The notes: generated from the sequence alone by a model not told the origin. A DNA stretch of 64,000 nt from Ligilactobacillus pabuli (GCF_022836475.1 NZ_BQXH01000013.1:1-64000), one strand, 5' to 3'. Shown: positions 1-8,727, numbered from the stretch's first letter. Program-made: numbers and translations.

Positions 1-58
1 TGCATGTATTAGGCACGCCGCCAGCGTTCGTCCTGAGCCAGGATCAAACTCTCATTTT
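1..58 (-). rRNA. 16S rRNA, 5' end only (partial)
   Basis: Read on the minus strand, the sequence contains the universal start region of bacterial 16S rRNA (AGAGTTTGATCCTGGCTCAG followed by GACGAACGCTGGCGGCGTG). The gene runs off the left edge of the window, so only about the first 58 nt are present. The exact mature 5' end is estimated from other bacteria. Confidence 0.97.
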
Positions 59-224
59 AAAGTTTGTGACTCATAAATTTTACTAGCGAAATTGACTTCG
101 CAAATGTTTTTTTTGCACTGACCGTTAAGATCAGTGACCTCACACATTTGATTTGTCGAAACTTTGTTCAGTTTTCAAAGATCTACAATTAGAGTGTTTC
201 ATTGTCGCAATTGACAACTCATTA

Positions 225-253
225 AGTTTATCATCTTATCAATAACTTGTCAA
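225..253 (-). promoter_or_regulatory. rRNA promoter P2 (proximal)
   Basis: On the minus strand a perfect TTGACA -35 box (248-253) is followed after 17 bp by TAAACT (225-230), about 165 bp before the 16S gene. The position and the tandem arrangement with P1 fit an rRNA operon promoter. Confidence 0.7.
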
Positions 254-335
254 GAAGAAATTTAATTTATTTTATCAAGCTAACCGAGTGGATCAACCAG
301 CTCGTTAGCTTAACTGCCGTAACGACAACTTTTAT

Positions 336-364
336 AGTATATCAACTATTTTGAATGATGTCAA
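336..364 (-). promoter_or_regulatory. rRNA promoter P1 (distal)
   Basis: On the minus strand TTGACA (359-364) is followed after exactly 17 bp by TATACT (336-341). This is a near-consensus housekeeping promoter pointing at the 16S gene. The rest of 59-566 is AT-rich leader with no coding region that I can support. Confidence 0.8.
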
Positions 365-566
365 CAACTTTTTAAATTAAATTATTACCGAAGCACTTGC
401 TCAGCGACAACGAGTATAAGCATACCGCTACAAATGCCTATCGTCAACTACTTTTTTACCTTTTTTGGATAAAAACGATTTCACTTTTTAACTAGCCGTT
501 TTGAGTTAGCTTAACCAATCCAGATTGGATCCTTCAATCAATTATTAACTTGTTAATTTTTTGCTA

Positions 567-603
567 TTAAAAAAGCCAAACCACTTTATTAAGTGATTTG
601 ACT
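567..603 (-). terminator. terminator downstream of manO
   Basis: A hairpin (574-586 with 591-603, loop of four) is followed on the minus strand by a run of T residues (568-573). It closes the mannose PTS operon and isolates it from the rRNA promoters. Confidence 0.8.
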
Positions 604-621
604 CAGCACTAAATTTCAGTC

Positions 622-1044
622 TTATTTCTGTTTCTTAGCAAACATGCTTGTCAATCCACGTTTGATAACTTGGAAGAACGTTAATGAACGAACAATTCGA
701 TTTGGTTCAATATAGACCCGAATAGCCCGTAAAACCTTCTTGGGGTCCTTAGAAGAGAAATTCAGCAAGCTTTTATGACCTTTGACTTGAAAACCATAGC
801 GTGGAATCCATTTACCTTTAAAATAAACAGACGCAATAACTAACTGTACTTCTTCCCATGGAATTTGAATATAGTTATTTGGATTACGATCATCATAAAA
901 CTCAAAGGCATGATCGCCAACCATAATTTTGCCATAACTATTCATGCCAACATGTGAAGTCCCTGCCGTGACAAGGTTGACTTCAGTATTAAGCGATTTA
1001 ACCCGATCGTTCATTCTGTGTTTCTGTTTCTTGTTGCCAAACAT
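622..1044 (-). CDS. manO: ManO family protein (DUF956)
   Basis: The 140-residue soluble protein carries the DUF956 core: a YGKIMVGDHAFEFYDDRNP-like segment at about residues 38-57, then NYIQIPWEEV, the block KGKWIPRYGF and the C-terminal FFQVIKRGL. Such proteins are encoded at the 3' end of LevR-controlled mannose PTS operons in Lactobacillales and are implicated in modulating operon expression; their biochemical role is not settled. The start is supported by GGAGGT six bases upstream. It is the last gene of the operon, behind a weak hairpin terminator, so it may be expressed at a lower level than the transporter genes. Confidence 0.93.
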   Translation of the reverse strand: MFGNKKQKHRMNDRVKSLNTEVNLVTAGTSHVGMNSYGKIMVGDHAFEFYDDRNPNNYIQIPWEEVQLVIASVYFKGKWIPRYGFQVKGHKSLLNFSSKDPKKVLRAIRVYIEPNRIVRSLTFFQVIKRGLTSMFAKKQK

Positions 1045-1085
1045 TGTCTAACCTCCAACATCTATGCTATTTTCTCTGTTATAGC

Positions 1086-1120
1086 AAAAACGGCCCCATT
1101 GTGCAATCGCAATGAGACCG
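1086..1120 (-). terminator. hairpin between IID gene and manO
   Basis: An 11-bp stem with two G-U wobbles (1091-1101 with 1110-1120) is followed by five T residues on the minus strand. It is probably a partial terminator that lowers manO relative to the transporter genes. Confidence 0.65.
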
Positions 1121-1161
1121 TCAATTATAGAAACAAACTTAAAAATTGTTAATTTATGATC

Positions 1162-2091
1162 TTAAAGCAAACCGATCACGTGACCAACAACACCGACAAC
1201 GAAGATGCCGAGGATGATGATGATTGGTGAAACGTTCTTCTTTAATAGCCACATGCATAAGAATGTCAGTAACAATGGAACAAGTCCTGGAATCAAAGAA
1301 TCCAAGTTGTTTTGCAAAGTCGTTACTTTAAGGCGTTCTAATGACAAGCCGCCAGCTTGTTGTGACAATGCTTCATGAATACCGGCACTACCCTTAGGTA
1401 AGTTATTCCAGTCAATGTAAGCACCTTTTTGTTGTTGGATCTTAGAAACAACGGGAGTGAAGTTAATGTTAACCCACCGTTCGATCAAGGCACCAATCAC
1501 AAACATCCCCATCATGGAAGCTCCACGAGTAATCATTTGCAATAAGCCACCAGACAAATCGTCTGTAATCGCGTTACCGGCTTTATAACCGAATTCCTGA
1601 GTATACCAAATTGTTGCTAAACGAATAACGTTCCATAAAACGAAGAACAAGATTGGTCCCATGATACTGCCACCCAAAGCAAGGGAAGCACCCAAAGCAC
1701 CAATCATTGGACGAACAGTAAACCAGAACACTGGATCACCGACACCAGCCAAAGGACCCATCATACCAACTTTAACACCCTGGATAGCGGCATCGTCGAT
1801 TGGGGCACCATTAGCACGTTCTTCTTCCAAGGCCAACGTTACACCAATAATTGGTGAAGTTACGTATGGATGAGTGTTAAAGAATTCCAAGTGTCGTTGG
1901 TAAGCGGCAGCCCGGTCTTCTTTCTTTTGATACAATTTATTGATTGCTGGGATCATTGAATAACACCAGCCACCATTTTGCATACGTTCGTAGTTCCAAG
2001 AACCTTGGAGGAACTGTGTACGCCATGCTACTTTATAAAGATCACTTTTTGATAAAGTAATTTTCTTTTCAGCTACTACTGGTTCAGCCAT
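1162..2091 (-). CDS. manN: PTS mannose/fructose/sorbose transporter subunit IID
   Basis: The 309-residue protein has the ManN/IID-man signature near its N-terminus (WRTQFLQGSWNYERMQNGGW) and the conserved GVGDPVFWFTVRP segment around residue 116. Several hydrophobic segments follow and a C-terminal membrane anchor is visible. Together with IIC it forms the membrane channel that imports hexoses (typically glucose, mannose, glucosamine) while they are phosphorylated by IIAB. The start is fixed by AAAGGAGGG just upstream. It is 20 bp downstream of the IIC gene, so the two are certainly cotranscribed. Confidence 0.96.
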   Translation of the reverse strand: MAEPVVAEKKITLSKSDLYKVAWRTQFLQGSWNYERMQNGGWCYSMIPAINKLYQKKEDRAAAYQRHLEFFNTHPYVTSPIIGVTLALEEERANGAPIDDAAIQGVKVGMMGPLAGVGDPVFWFTVRPMIGALGASLALGGSIMGPILFFVLWNVIRLATIWYTQEFGYKAGNAITDDLSGGLLQMITRGASMMGMFVIGALIERWVNINFTPVVSKIQQQKGAYIDWNNLPKGSAGIHEALSQQAGGLSLERLKVTTLQNNLDSLIPGLVPLLLTFLCMWLLKKNVSPIIIILGIFVVGVVGHVIGLL

Positions 2092-2111
2092 TGTATTTCC
2101 CTCCTTTAGTT

Positions 2112-2921
2112 TTAATAGTCATCGAGAATATCGCCCAATGGGTCACCGCTATTGCTGTTTCCACCATTGTTTGAACCGCTGTTTGAACCGCTCTTGTCAA
2201 GAGACAAGTACATCAAAGCAAGCGCGATACCCAAAGCACCGATAGCAATCAATGTTAAGTCAGAAATTGCAGCAATTACGAACCCAATGGCGAAGAATGG
2301 CCAAACTTCACGGGAAGCCATCATGTTGATAACCATTGCGTAACCAACGGCAACAACCATCCCACCACCGATTGACATACCATCATTCAACCAAGCTGGC
2401 ATTGCTTCAAGCATGCCACGCACGGCTGATGCAGGAATGATCAACAGTAAAATAGCAGGCAAGGCAATCCGTAAACCTTGTAAACAGATACATACATATT
2501 GCCAAAAATCAATCATCTTAGAGTTAGCTTCTTTAGCTGCCTTATCCATCAAATGAACAATACCAACTGTAATAGTACGAACAAGCATGGTCAAGAACAA
2601 ACCAGCAACAGCCAATGGGATCGCAATCGCAACGGCTGAACCAATTCCTTTAACACCTTGTCCACCTTGAACAAGAATAATAGATGAAGCAACAGCAGCT
2701 AAAGCGGCATCAGGCGCAACAGCGGCCCCAACGTTTGCCCAGCCTAAGGCGATCATTTGTAATGAACCACCCAACATAATACCTTCAGCCATATGGCCAG
2801 TTACCATCCCAATTAGCGTACATGCAACTAATGGTTGATGGAATTGCCACTGGTCCAAGATACCTTCCATGCCGGCGAAGAACGCCACGATCACAACTAA
2901 TACCATCGAAATAGCAGACAT
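2112..2921 (-). CDS. manM: PTS mannose/fructose/sorbose transporter subunit IIC
   Basis: A 269-residue, very hydrophobic membrane protein with the IIC-man pattern (GMEGILDQWQFHQPLVACTL near the N-terminus, then GGSLQMIALGWANVGAAVAPD). In this PTS family IIC and IID together form the sugar-conducting membrane complex. The C-terminus ends in a short Ser/Asn/Gly-rich tail (about residues 243-260) that looks like a flexible extension. AAAAGGAGGG precedes the ATG. Its position between the IIAB and IID genes is the standard operon order. Confidence 0.96.
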   Translation of the reverse strand: MSAISMVLVVIVAFFAGMEGILDQWQFHQPLVACTLIGMVTGHMAEGIMLGGSLQMIALGWANVGAAVAPDAALAAVASSIILVQGGQGVKGIGSAVAIAIPLAVAGLFLTMLVRTITVGIVHLMDKAAKEANSKMIDFWQYVCICLQGLRIALPAILLLIIPASAVRGMLEAMPAWLNDGMSIGGGMVVAVGYAMVINMMASREVWPFFAIGFVIAAISDLTLIAIGALGIALALMYLSLDKSGSNSGSNNGGNSNSGDPLGDILDDY

Positions 2922-2950
2922 GAAATACCCTCCTTTTCAATTTTAAAGGC

Positions 2951-3943
2951 TTACAAGCCTAATTCCTTACGGGCTTTTTCAACTAATTCGTCAAAGTTTC
3001 CTTTTTTATCTGAAGGAACTTTACGCAAGTCGAACTTAATTCCCATTTTCTTCAATTCATCAAATGTCTTCACATCTTCAGGTCCCATTGACAAAACATT
3101 GTTAACGGCAACTTTACCAGTTGAATGTGCCATTGACCCGATATTAAGTTCCTTCAAGTCCATGCCACCCTGAATTGCTTGTAAAGCATCTTCTGGTTTT
3201 TCAAACAAGATCAAAGCCTTAGTGTTCCCAAAACGAGGGTCTTTAGCAACTTCTTCCATTTTAGCAACTGGAATAACGTTTGCTTTAACTCCAGGAGGAG
3301 CAGCCTGCACGATCATGCTCTTACGTAATTTGTCATGCGCAACATTATCTGAAACGACGATGATCCGGTTTGGTCCAGTAGTCTTAGTCCATGCTGTAGC
3401 AACCTGACCATGCAACAAACGTGAATCGACACGTGCCAAAACATATTTGATCTTGCCATCACCAATCACAGTTCCTTCAGGGATGGAGCCGCCTTTAGGT
3501 TGTGCATCTGCTGGGGCTGCTTGAGCCTGCGCTTCTTTTGGTTGTAGTGATTCTGGTTTGACCTTCACACCATCTTTAGCTGTTTCAATGATATGTGCAG
3601 CAATTTCATGTGCTGAATCCATTGATAAGCGTGATGCGTAAGCTTCAATAACCATCGGCAAGTTCATTCCAGCAACAATTCCCCAAGTATCTTTGTGATC
3701 TTCGAAGATATTGCTTGCCTGGTTAAATGGAGTACCGCCCCAAAGGTCGATCAAGAACAAAACTTGTTCTGGGTCGTCAAAAGTTGCGATAGCTTTTTCC
3801 ATTTTGGCATGAACATCATCCGGACCTTCGCTTGGTTGTAAAGTCACTGTTTGAACATTTTCTTGTTTACCGAAAATCATTTCAGCTGACTGGAAAATGC
3901 CTTCCGCGAAACTACCATGGCTCGCGAGGATAATACCTACCAT
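2951..3943 (-). CDS. manL: PTS mannose/fructose/sorbose transporter subunit IIAB
   Basis: This is a fusion of the two cytoplasmic phosphotransfer domains. IIA lies at about residues 1-135, with the phosphorylatable histidine in GIILASHGSF. An Ala/Gln/Pro-rich linker follows, then IIB at about 165-330, whose active histidine lies in DSRLLHGQVATAW. Phosphate passes from HPr to IIA, to IIB and then to the imported hexose. I place the start at the ATG at 3943 because GGGAGGT lies at the right distance; a longer reading from a TTG at 3961 would run over that ribosome binding site. Confidence 0.95.
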   Translation of the reverse strand: MVGIILASHGSFAEGIFQSAEMIFGKQENVQTVTLQPSEGPDDVHAKMEKAIATFDDPEQVLFLIDLWGGTPFNQASNIFEDHKDTWGIVAGMNLPMVIEAYASRLSMDSAHEIAAHIIETAKDGVKVKPESLQPKEAQAQAAPADAQPKGGSIPEGTVIGDGKIKYVLARVDSRLLHGQVATAWTKTTGPNRIIVVSDNVAHDKLRKSMIVQAAPPGVKANVIPVAKMEEVAKDPRFGNTKALILFEKPEDALQAIQGGMDLKELNIGSMAHSTGKVAVNNVLSMGPEDVKTFDELKKMGIKFDLRKVPSDKKGNFDELVEKARKELGL

Positions 3944-4014
3944 TTTTTGTACCTCCCACAATAAATTTTTCCGGTCCCCCGGAATAGTTATGATAAAACT
4001 TGTGACTAAATCTG

Positions 4015-4533
4015 TTAGTGTGCAGCTCCTTGAGAGTTGAGCTTGATGAGACCTTTTTCCGTTAGTACCTTCCAGAGGTCCTTGGAAGAGTCGCCCGAAA
4101 CCTTACGAATATCCATCTTGATGCCTTGGTCGTGCATCCAGTGAAAGGCTGCAATATCATCTTGATTCACTGAAATACTATCAGTCACCATCTGTCGGCT
4201 ACTATTAAAGCTGAGCGCTCCAATATTGACCAGTTTGACTTGAATTCCATTTTGAATCAAGATTTGGGCATCACGTGGATCTTCTACTAAGATCAACGCT
4301 TTAAAACTATTAAAGCGTGGGTCAAAGTAGATCCGCAACATTTTCATCAAGGGAATCACATGAACTCTGATTCCTGGTGGACTAGCTTGCTTGATCAGCG
4401 TCTTGCGAATGTTATCGCTGGCGACCTGATCAGAAACAACTAAAATTCGATCAACTTTTAAAACTTTTGCCCAGTTAGTAGCGACCTGCCCATGTAGCAG
4501 GCGACTATCAATGCGCAGTAACCGAATTTCCAT
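4015..4533 (-). CDS. PTS system IIB component, mannose family (second, stand-alone IIB)
   Basis: The 172-residue protein is a complete IIB-man domain. The phosphorylated histidine sits in IDSRLLHGQVATNW, followed by RILVVSDQVASDNIRKTLIKQ and a C-terminal IKMDIRKV block. It is a paralogue of the IIB half of the downstream IIAB protein but lacks a IIA domain. It is the first gene after the sigma-54 promoter, so it is coexpressed with the transporter. It may swap with the fused IIB or relay phosphate to the regulator; which of these applies cannot be read from the sequence. Confidence 0.92.
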   Translation of the reverse strand: MEIRLLRIDSRLLHGQVATNWAKVLKVDRILVVSDQVASDNIRKTLIKQASPPGIRVHVIPLMKMLRIYFDPRFNSFKALILVEDPRDAQILIQNGIQVKLVNIGALSFNSSRQMVTDSISVNQDDIAAFHWMHDQGIKMDIRKVSGDSSKDLWKVLTEKGLIKLNSQGAAH

Positions 4534-4723
4534 ACTAAACCACCCTTACTCTCTAATTTGCTGTTGAACTACAAATCGAGTCAAAACGTACTGTGGAAGT
4601 TTTAAATATTTTTTCGCGGTTAACTTATCTGCAGAATTAAGAATTAAAAGTAATAAGATCAAATTCATTTAGCAGTCAAGCTACCTAACGAAAAGTTTTA
4701 TTCAAAACAATCCACTAACTATA

Positions 4724-4740
4724 TAGCAAGTTCCGTGCCA
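4724..4740 (-). promoter_or_regulatory. sigma-54 (-24/-12) promoter of the mannose PTS operon
   Basis: On the minus strand the sequence TGGCACGGAACTTGCTA matches the sigma-54 consensus (TGGCAC-N5-TTGC) exactly. Transcription should start near 4714, leaving a leader of about 180 nt before the first IIB gene. The adjacent gene encodes a matching sigma-54 activator. Confidence 0.95.
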
Positions 4741-4760
4741 ACTTTTGTGTATCACGTTGC

Positions 4761-4780
4761 AACATTGATTTAACAATGTT
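4761..4780. promoter_or_regulatory. candidate upstream activator site for the LevR-type regulator
   Basis: A perfect inverted repeat, AACATTG-N6-CAATGTT, lies 21 bp upstream of the -24 element. Sigma-54 activators bind inverted repeats upstream of their promoters, so this is the obvious candidate site, although it is closer than most enhancers. Confidence 0.6.
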
Positions 4781-4792
4781 TAAAAGTTATTA

Positions 4793-4830
4793 AAAAAGCC
4801 TAACGATACACAAAATAGTGTATCGTTAGG
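4793..4830 (-). terminator. terminator of the activator gene
   Basis: A 13-bp perfect stem (4799-4811 with 4818-4830) is followed on the minus strand by a T run (4793-4798), directly after the regulator stop codon. Confidence 0.9.
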
Positions 4831-4840
4831 TTAGTGTACT

Positions 4841-7669
4841 TTATTCAGCTGTTTCTGTATCGAATAATTTGACGATATAATAAACTTCTTCATCCGTCAG
4901 AGTTAAATTCAAGGCACTTTCAATGATTTGATTGGCCTGTAAGATCACCTGTTGCAGTGGTGTATCTTGCACACTGACAACTTCTTCTTTAGTCGCAGTG
5001 ATCGGTGACTGAGTCAAATAACGCTCAATTGCTCCTGCCAAATGCATCACTACACTAATTCGCAAGGCGTTTGTTAGCTTAAAATCAACCTGCTCATCAA
5101 CGTAATCACAGTATCTCCATAAAATTCCAATCAATTTTTGGGGGTTAATAAAGGTAAAATACTGTCCCAAATACTGTTGTGCTTTTTGTTCCGTTAGCCC
5201 TTCAGCATTATCTAAGTGGTCTTTGGTTTGTGCTGGCGCTCCGCTAGTTTCCATGTCTTCGATCAAGGTGATAAACTTTTCACCGCCACCCTGTAACAGG
5301 TCTTTTAACGAAATAAACGGCACGGGAATCTTAGGCCGGGTCACTCCAGTTGTCGCAATAATATGATAATTTCGTTTTAAGTCTTCCAGCGTTTGTCCCA
5401 TATTCACGACCGAGATTGGAATCACCACAATGTCATCGATCAGATGGTCAACTAAAACTTCATCAAGCATTTCCTTAATTTTGGCAGCAGTCCCTTGGCC
5501 GGTAGCACAGAGGGCAACGATTGCCCGTTGCCGCGAATCACCGATCACCAAGTTATCTGTCGGTTTTTCCACTGGTTGAAATGGTCGTGAATAACCGTTA
5601 AAGTCACTTAGTTCTTGGTAAACCATCTCTAGGTCACTATCGATCAACGCTGACTTCCGTGCGGCCTCTAGGACCATCGCAGTCGTCACCATGTCAATCG
5701 TCTTGACTTCGACTCCGGTCATTTCCACTAATTTATTAGTAAAGGTTCCAAGCGAACCCATATCGACCATTAACAGCACACCATTACCTTGGTCCATTTG
5801 CTTAACTTGTTGTGCGATTCCTTTCAAAGCCGTCTGGGGATCCATTTCAAGCGCCATATCAAACGAAGCTAGGTTATCTGCAGATAACAATTGCTGCACC
5901 ACATGAACCATCGAAGAAGCCGTGCTATTTCCATGGGCGGCCACCACGATCCCAACCTTGCCCAAATTAGGTTCAGCTTTCAAAGAAGCTAAGAGAATTG
6001 CTAGATAATACAGTTCGGAGTCTGGCACCGGCATTTGATAGTGTTCTTCTAACATCACCTTAATTTTCTGTGACAAACTGAACTCTCTCGGATAATCGGC
6101 AACCATTGAAACAATATTTTGTGCGACTCGGCGTAACGGTTTCCCTGACTGCACTCGTTTAATAAAGGAACTAATATGCAAACTCATCCCATAGAGATAG
6201 TTTTCACCGACATCATAGCGTTCCTCTTGCAAGAAATTACCGATCTCATTGGTCACATCAATAATATCTTGATCAATGATCTCATTAAAATTATTGACAT
6301 CCCGGTCAAACTTCGCATTCTTGTAAAATGATTTCAGGTGCACATTAATATCAGTCATAATAAAGTTATTGATGGCACCTTGGTCTAAGCCTTCATCTTG
6401 CAAAACCTGTGCTTTTTCACCAATCACTTCATATAAGTTATATGGCAGTTCATAATTATCTTGGTCTGCCGGTGATCGGGTTGAATTGTCTGGGTGGATC
6501 ACCAAGGTCGGTTCCAACATTTTAGTTAGTTCACTTTGCTCACTCCGGTTTGAAGCGATTCGTGGCAATCCTTCTTTGATATTAGCCGGCATCGCATCGA
6601 AAACTAACTTAATTTCTGTTTCATTATTGATACTTCCCAAAAAGCCTTGGGCGCAGACTAGCTGAATATTGGACTTTAGCTGCCCCACATTCCCATAAGT
6701 GACACTGCCGATCAAAGCCTGTACAACATCTTCATTTAATTTAATGTCGCGATGGATTCGGTTGGCCTCCATCGTTAACAGCTGTTTGAGCATCGCCAAA
6801 CGTTCCCGCATTGTCCGCTTTTTAAAAGCAGGCATTTGAATCATGATGGGGATCCGCCGGACAAAGGTCTGTAACAACGAGCTTTCTGGGTCTTCAGTAG
6901 TAGCACAGACCAAACGAACGTTAGCATGGTGCGTTTTACCTGATTCTCCCAAACGGTTATAAGTCCCATGGTCCATAAAGTAAAAAATCATTTCCTGACC
7001 TTCTGGCGGCAAACGATGAACTTCATCCAAAAACAGCATTCCGCCGTCCGCTTGTTGGATCAGTCCTTCTTTATCTTCGTTCGCGCCAGTAAAGGCACCC
7101 TTGGTATAGCCAAATAATTGCGACATCAACAGTTGGGGGTTATGGGCATAGTCCGCACAGTTAAAAACGGTAATCCCTTCATGAGTCAATACTTTTTTAT
7201 CACAGGCAAATTGGTACATTGCATTGGCAAAGTACGTTTTCCCTGACCCAGTCGGTCCCGTAATTAAGACGTTCAGCCCATGAGGCGGATACAAAATGGC
7301 TGCCTTCGCCTGTTCGACCTGATTTTTTAAACTTTCGTTACGACCGATCATTGTTTCAAAAAAATCGGTCTCAATTTCTGCTTGTCCCGTTCCCGTCTGG
7401 CTGCTGGTCTGAGTAGTCGGCTGCTTAGCAGTCTGGTTTTGCGGTTTCGTCTGTCGCACTTTAGGGGCAGCAACGTCCTTAAAACAGTAGCGTACTGGAC
7501 GTCCAGTAGATTTTACTAAAATATTTTCACGAACTAAGGCATTTAATTCCTTACTAACATTAGAACGTACCAGGCCTAGCGCTTCTGTCACCTCAAGGGT
7601 TGTCACTCCATCATCATTCGCTGTTGGCTGACGGTGCAGATAGGCTAATATTTTTTCTCGGCGTGTCAT
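4841..7669 (-). CDS. manR: sigma-54-dependent LevR/ManR-type transcriptional activator
   Basis: The 942-residue multidomain regulator contains, in order: an N-terminal winged HTH (about 1-70); an AAA+ sigma-54 interaction domain (about 105-340) with Walker A GPTGSGKT, the sigma-contacting GAFTGA loop and Walker B GGMLFLDEVHR; a first PRD (about 440-545); an EIIA-man-like domain with GIVVAAHGNS (about 570-690); an EIIB-like domain with CATGQGT (about 715-800); and a second PRD at the C-terminus. PTS phosphorylation of the PRD/EII domains tunes activity so that the operon is induced by its sugar. It is transcribed from its own extended -10 promoter, upstream of the operon it controls. Confidence 0.96.
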   Translation of the reverse strand: MTRREKILAYLHRQPTANDDGVTTLEVTEALGLVRSNVSKELNALVRENILVKSTGRPVRYCFKDVAAPKVRQTKPQNQTAKQPTTQTSSQTGTGQAEIETDFFETMIGRNESLKNQVEQAKAAILYPPHGLNVLITGPTGSGKTYFANAMYQFACDKKVLTHEGITVFNCADYAHNPQLLMSQLFGYTKGAFTGANEDKEGLIQQADGGMLFLDEVHRLPPEGQEMIFYFMDHGTYNRLGESGKTHHANVRLVCATTEDPESSLLQTFVRRIPIMIQMPAFKKRTMRERLAMLKQLLTMEANRIHRDIKLNEDVVQALIGSVTYGNVGQLKSNIQLVCAQGFLGSINNETEIKLVFDAMPANIKEGLPRIASNRSEQSELTKMLEPTLVIHPDNSTRSPADQDNYELPYNLYEVIGEKAQVLQDEGLDQGAINNFIMTDINVHLKSFYKNAKFDRDVNNFNEIIDQDIIDVTNEIGNFLQEERYDVGENYLYGMSLHISSFIKRVQSGKPLRRVAQNIVSMVADYPREFSLSQKIKVMLEEHYQMPVPDSELYYLAILLASLKAEPNLGKVGIVVAAHGNSTASSMVHVVQQLLSADNLASFDMALEMDPQTALKGIAQQVKQMDQGNGVLLMVDMGSLGTFTNKLVEMTGVEVKTIDMVTTAMVLEAARKSALIDSDLEMVYQELSDFNGYSRPFQPVEKPTDNLVIGDSRQRAIVALCATGQGTAAKIKEMLDEVLVDHLIDDIVVIPISVVNMGQTLEDLKRNYHIIATTGVTRPKIPVPFISLKDLLQGGGEKFITLIEDMETSGAPAQTKDHLDNAEGLTEQKAQQYLGQYFTFINPQKLIGILWRYCDYVDEQVDFKLTNALRISVVMHLAGAIERYLTQSPITATKEEVVSVQDTPLQQVILQANQIIESALNLTLTDEEVYYIVKLFDTETAE

Positions 7670-7717
7670 ATTTTTCCTCGTTTCTAGTGCACATCTCGTT
7701 CCAAAATTACTGTATCA

Positions 7718-7726
7718 ATTATAACA
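7718..7726 (-). promoter_or_regulatory. extended -10 promoter of the activator gene
   Basis: On the minus strand TGTTATAAT gives an extended -10 box (TG-N-TATAAT) about 50 bp before the regulator start. The -35 region is weak (TTTTTC). Confidence 0.55.
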
Positions 7727-7805
7727 CACTAGCGCTGTTGAAAAAGCATTCATTGTCTACGACCAATCCTAATCACTGGCAGAAAAAATTTATTTGCTAA
7801 AATAA

Positions 7806-7927
7806 AAACAGGGCAAAACAAGGCGTTAAACTCCCAAGTAATATCGTATCCTGACCTTTAATATGTCTTCGACATTGAAGGCTGGGCTTGGATAGACGGA
7901 ATTTTCTGTTTCACGCAGCTCGACTAA
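7806..7927 (+). repeat. nested-stem repeat element, degenerate copy (locus 1)
   Basis: It has the recognisable right end (GGAATTTTCTGTTTCACGC, AGCTCGACTAA) and the central hairpin around ACATTGAAGG. The left arm (CAAAACAAGGCGTTAAACTC) no longer pairs with the right arm, so the copy is decayed or chimeric. It lies directly upstream of the carbonic anhydrase gene. Confidence 0.7.
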
Positions 7928-7968
7928 AAATCACAGGGTCCAGTACCCCGACTAAAAAGAGGGATCAT

Positions 7969-8598
7969 TTGGAATATTTAGATTATTCACAACAAGCTAA
8001 CTGGGAGCCGCATTCAAGCTTTGAATCTCCCATTGATTTAACAGTCTCACAAAATCTCCACCAGTCATTCACACAACAATCATTAAGCCTAACTTTTACA
8101 GCTAATGAACCACTGGTTAAAAAAGAACAAGCTAACGGCGATCAGTTTTTAGCGCAAGGTTCGTTGAACATTGGCGACCAGAAATTTGAACTGCAACGCC
8201 TCCACTTTCATGACGGCAGCGAGCATACGATCAACGGTCAGTACTTTGACGGCGAGATCCACTTAGTCTATCAAAATGCAGCCCAAGCAAATCTAGTGCT
8301 AGCGATCCTGTGCGAAGTCGCTCCTGATTCTCAGGAACAACTGCCACTCAGCCAAATTTATCAGGAACAAGCAAGCAGCAGTGACTTAGCAGATTTATTA
8401 CCAGACGAGCTTAGTTACTACACTTACACCGGTTCATTAACAACTCCGCCCTTACAAACCGGTGTGACCTGGGTCGTTTTAGCACAACCGCACCTGATTT
8501 CTAAAGAATCCAAAGCCGCCCTGCACGCCGACTATCCCGATAACCACCGGGAGCTGCAAGCAGTTAATGGTAGAAAAGTGCAGTTCTTTCAGCAATAA
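7969..8598 (+). CDS. alpha-class carbonic anhydrase
   Basis: The protein hydrates CO2 to bicarbonate. Counted from the TTG at 7969 it is 209 residues. The three zinc histidines are visible in HFHDGSEH (two) and EIHLVY (one). The substrate-pocket motif YTGSLTTPPLQTGVTWVVL and the N-terminal NWEPH..SPIDL pattern are also present. The TTG start is preceded by AAAGAGGGA six bases upstream. An earlier in-frame ATG at 7888 lies inside a repeat and has no ribosome binding site. No signal peptide is seen with the TTG start, which suggests a cytoplasmic enzyme supplying bicarbonate for carboxylations. Confidence 0.9.
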   Translation: MEYLDYSQQANWEPHSSFESPIDLTVSQNLHQSFTQQSLSLTFTANEPLVKKEQANGDQFLAQGSLNIGDQKFELQRLHFHDGSEHTINGQYFDGEIHLVYQNAAQANLVLAILCEVAPDSQEQLPLSQIYQEQASSSDLADLLPDELSYYTYTGSLTTPPLQTGVTWVVLAQPHLISKESKAALHADYPDNHRELQAVNGRKVQFFQQ

Positions 8599-8616
8599 AT
8601 CAAATTGTGCTATTTT

Positions 8617-8727
8617 CTACCATAGTTTTGGAGAGTATGGTAGTTTTGTGCTGGTTTTCTACCATAGTTGCCCGGACTATGGTAGTTTTGACTCACTTTT
8701 CTACCATAGTTAAGCAAAGTATGGTAG
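8617..8727. repeat. array of three 42-bp hairpin units (CTACCATA stems)
   Basis: Three hairpins with CTACCATA/TATGGTAG arms start at 8617, 8659 and 8701, exactly 42 bp apart. Loops and spacers differ while the arms are constant. The array lies just behind the carbonic anhydrase stop codon. Confidence 0.9.

Noticed and set aside
7888-7968. Apparent N-terminal extension of the carbonic anhydrase (MDRRNFLFHAAR...)
   Set aside because: The same peptide pattern (D-K/R-R-N-L/F-x-x-x-A-A-R) appears at 16405, 52714 and 60374 because it is the translation of the repeat element's right arm; no ribosome binding site precedes it.
8617-8727. CRISPR-like appearance of the short regularly spaced repeats (also 35.9, 49.5 and 54.7 kb)
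   Set aside because: The repeats are hairpin arms with short similar loops, not long identical repeats with unique 30-40 bp spacers, and there are no cas genes.
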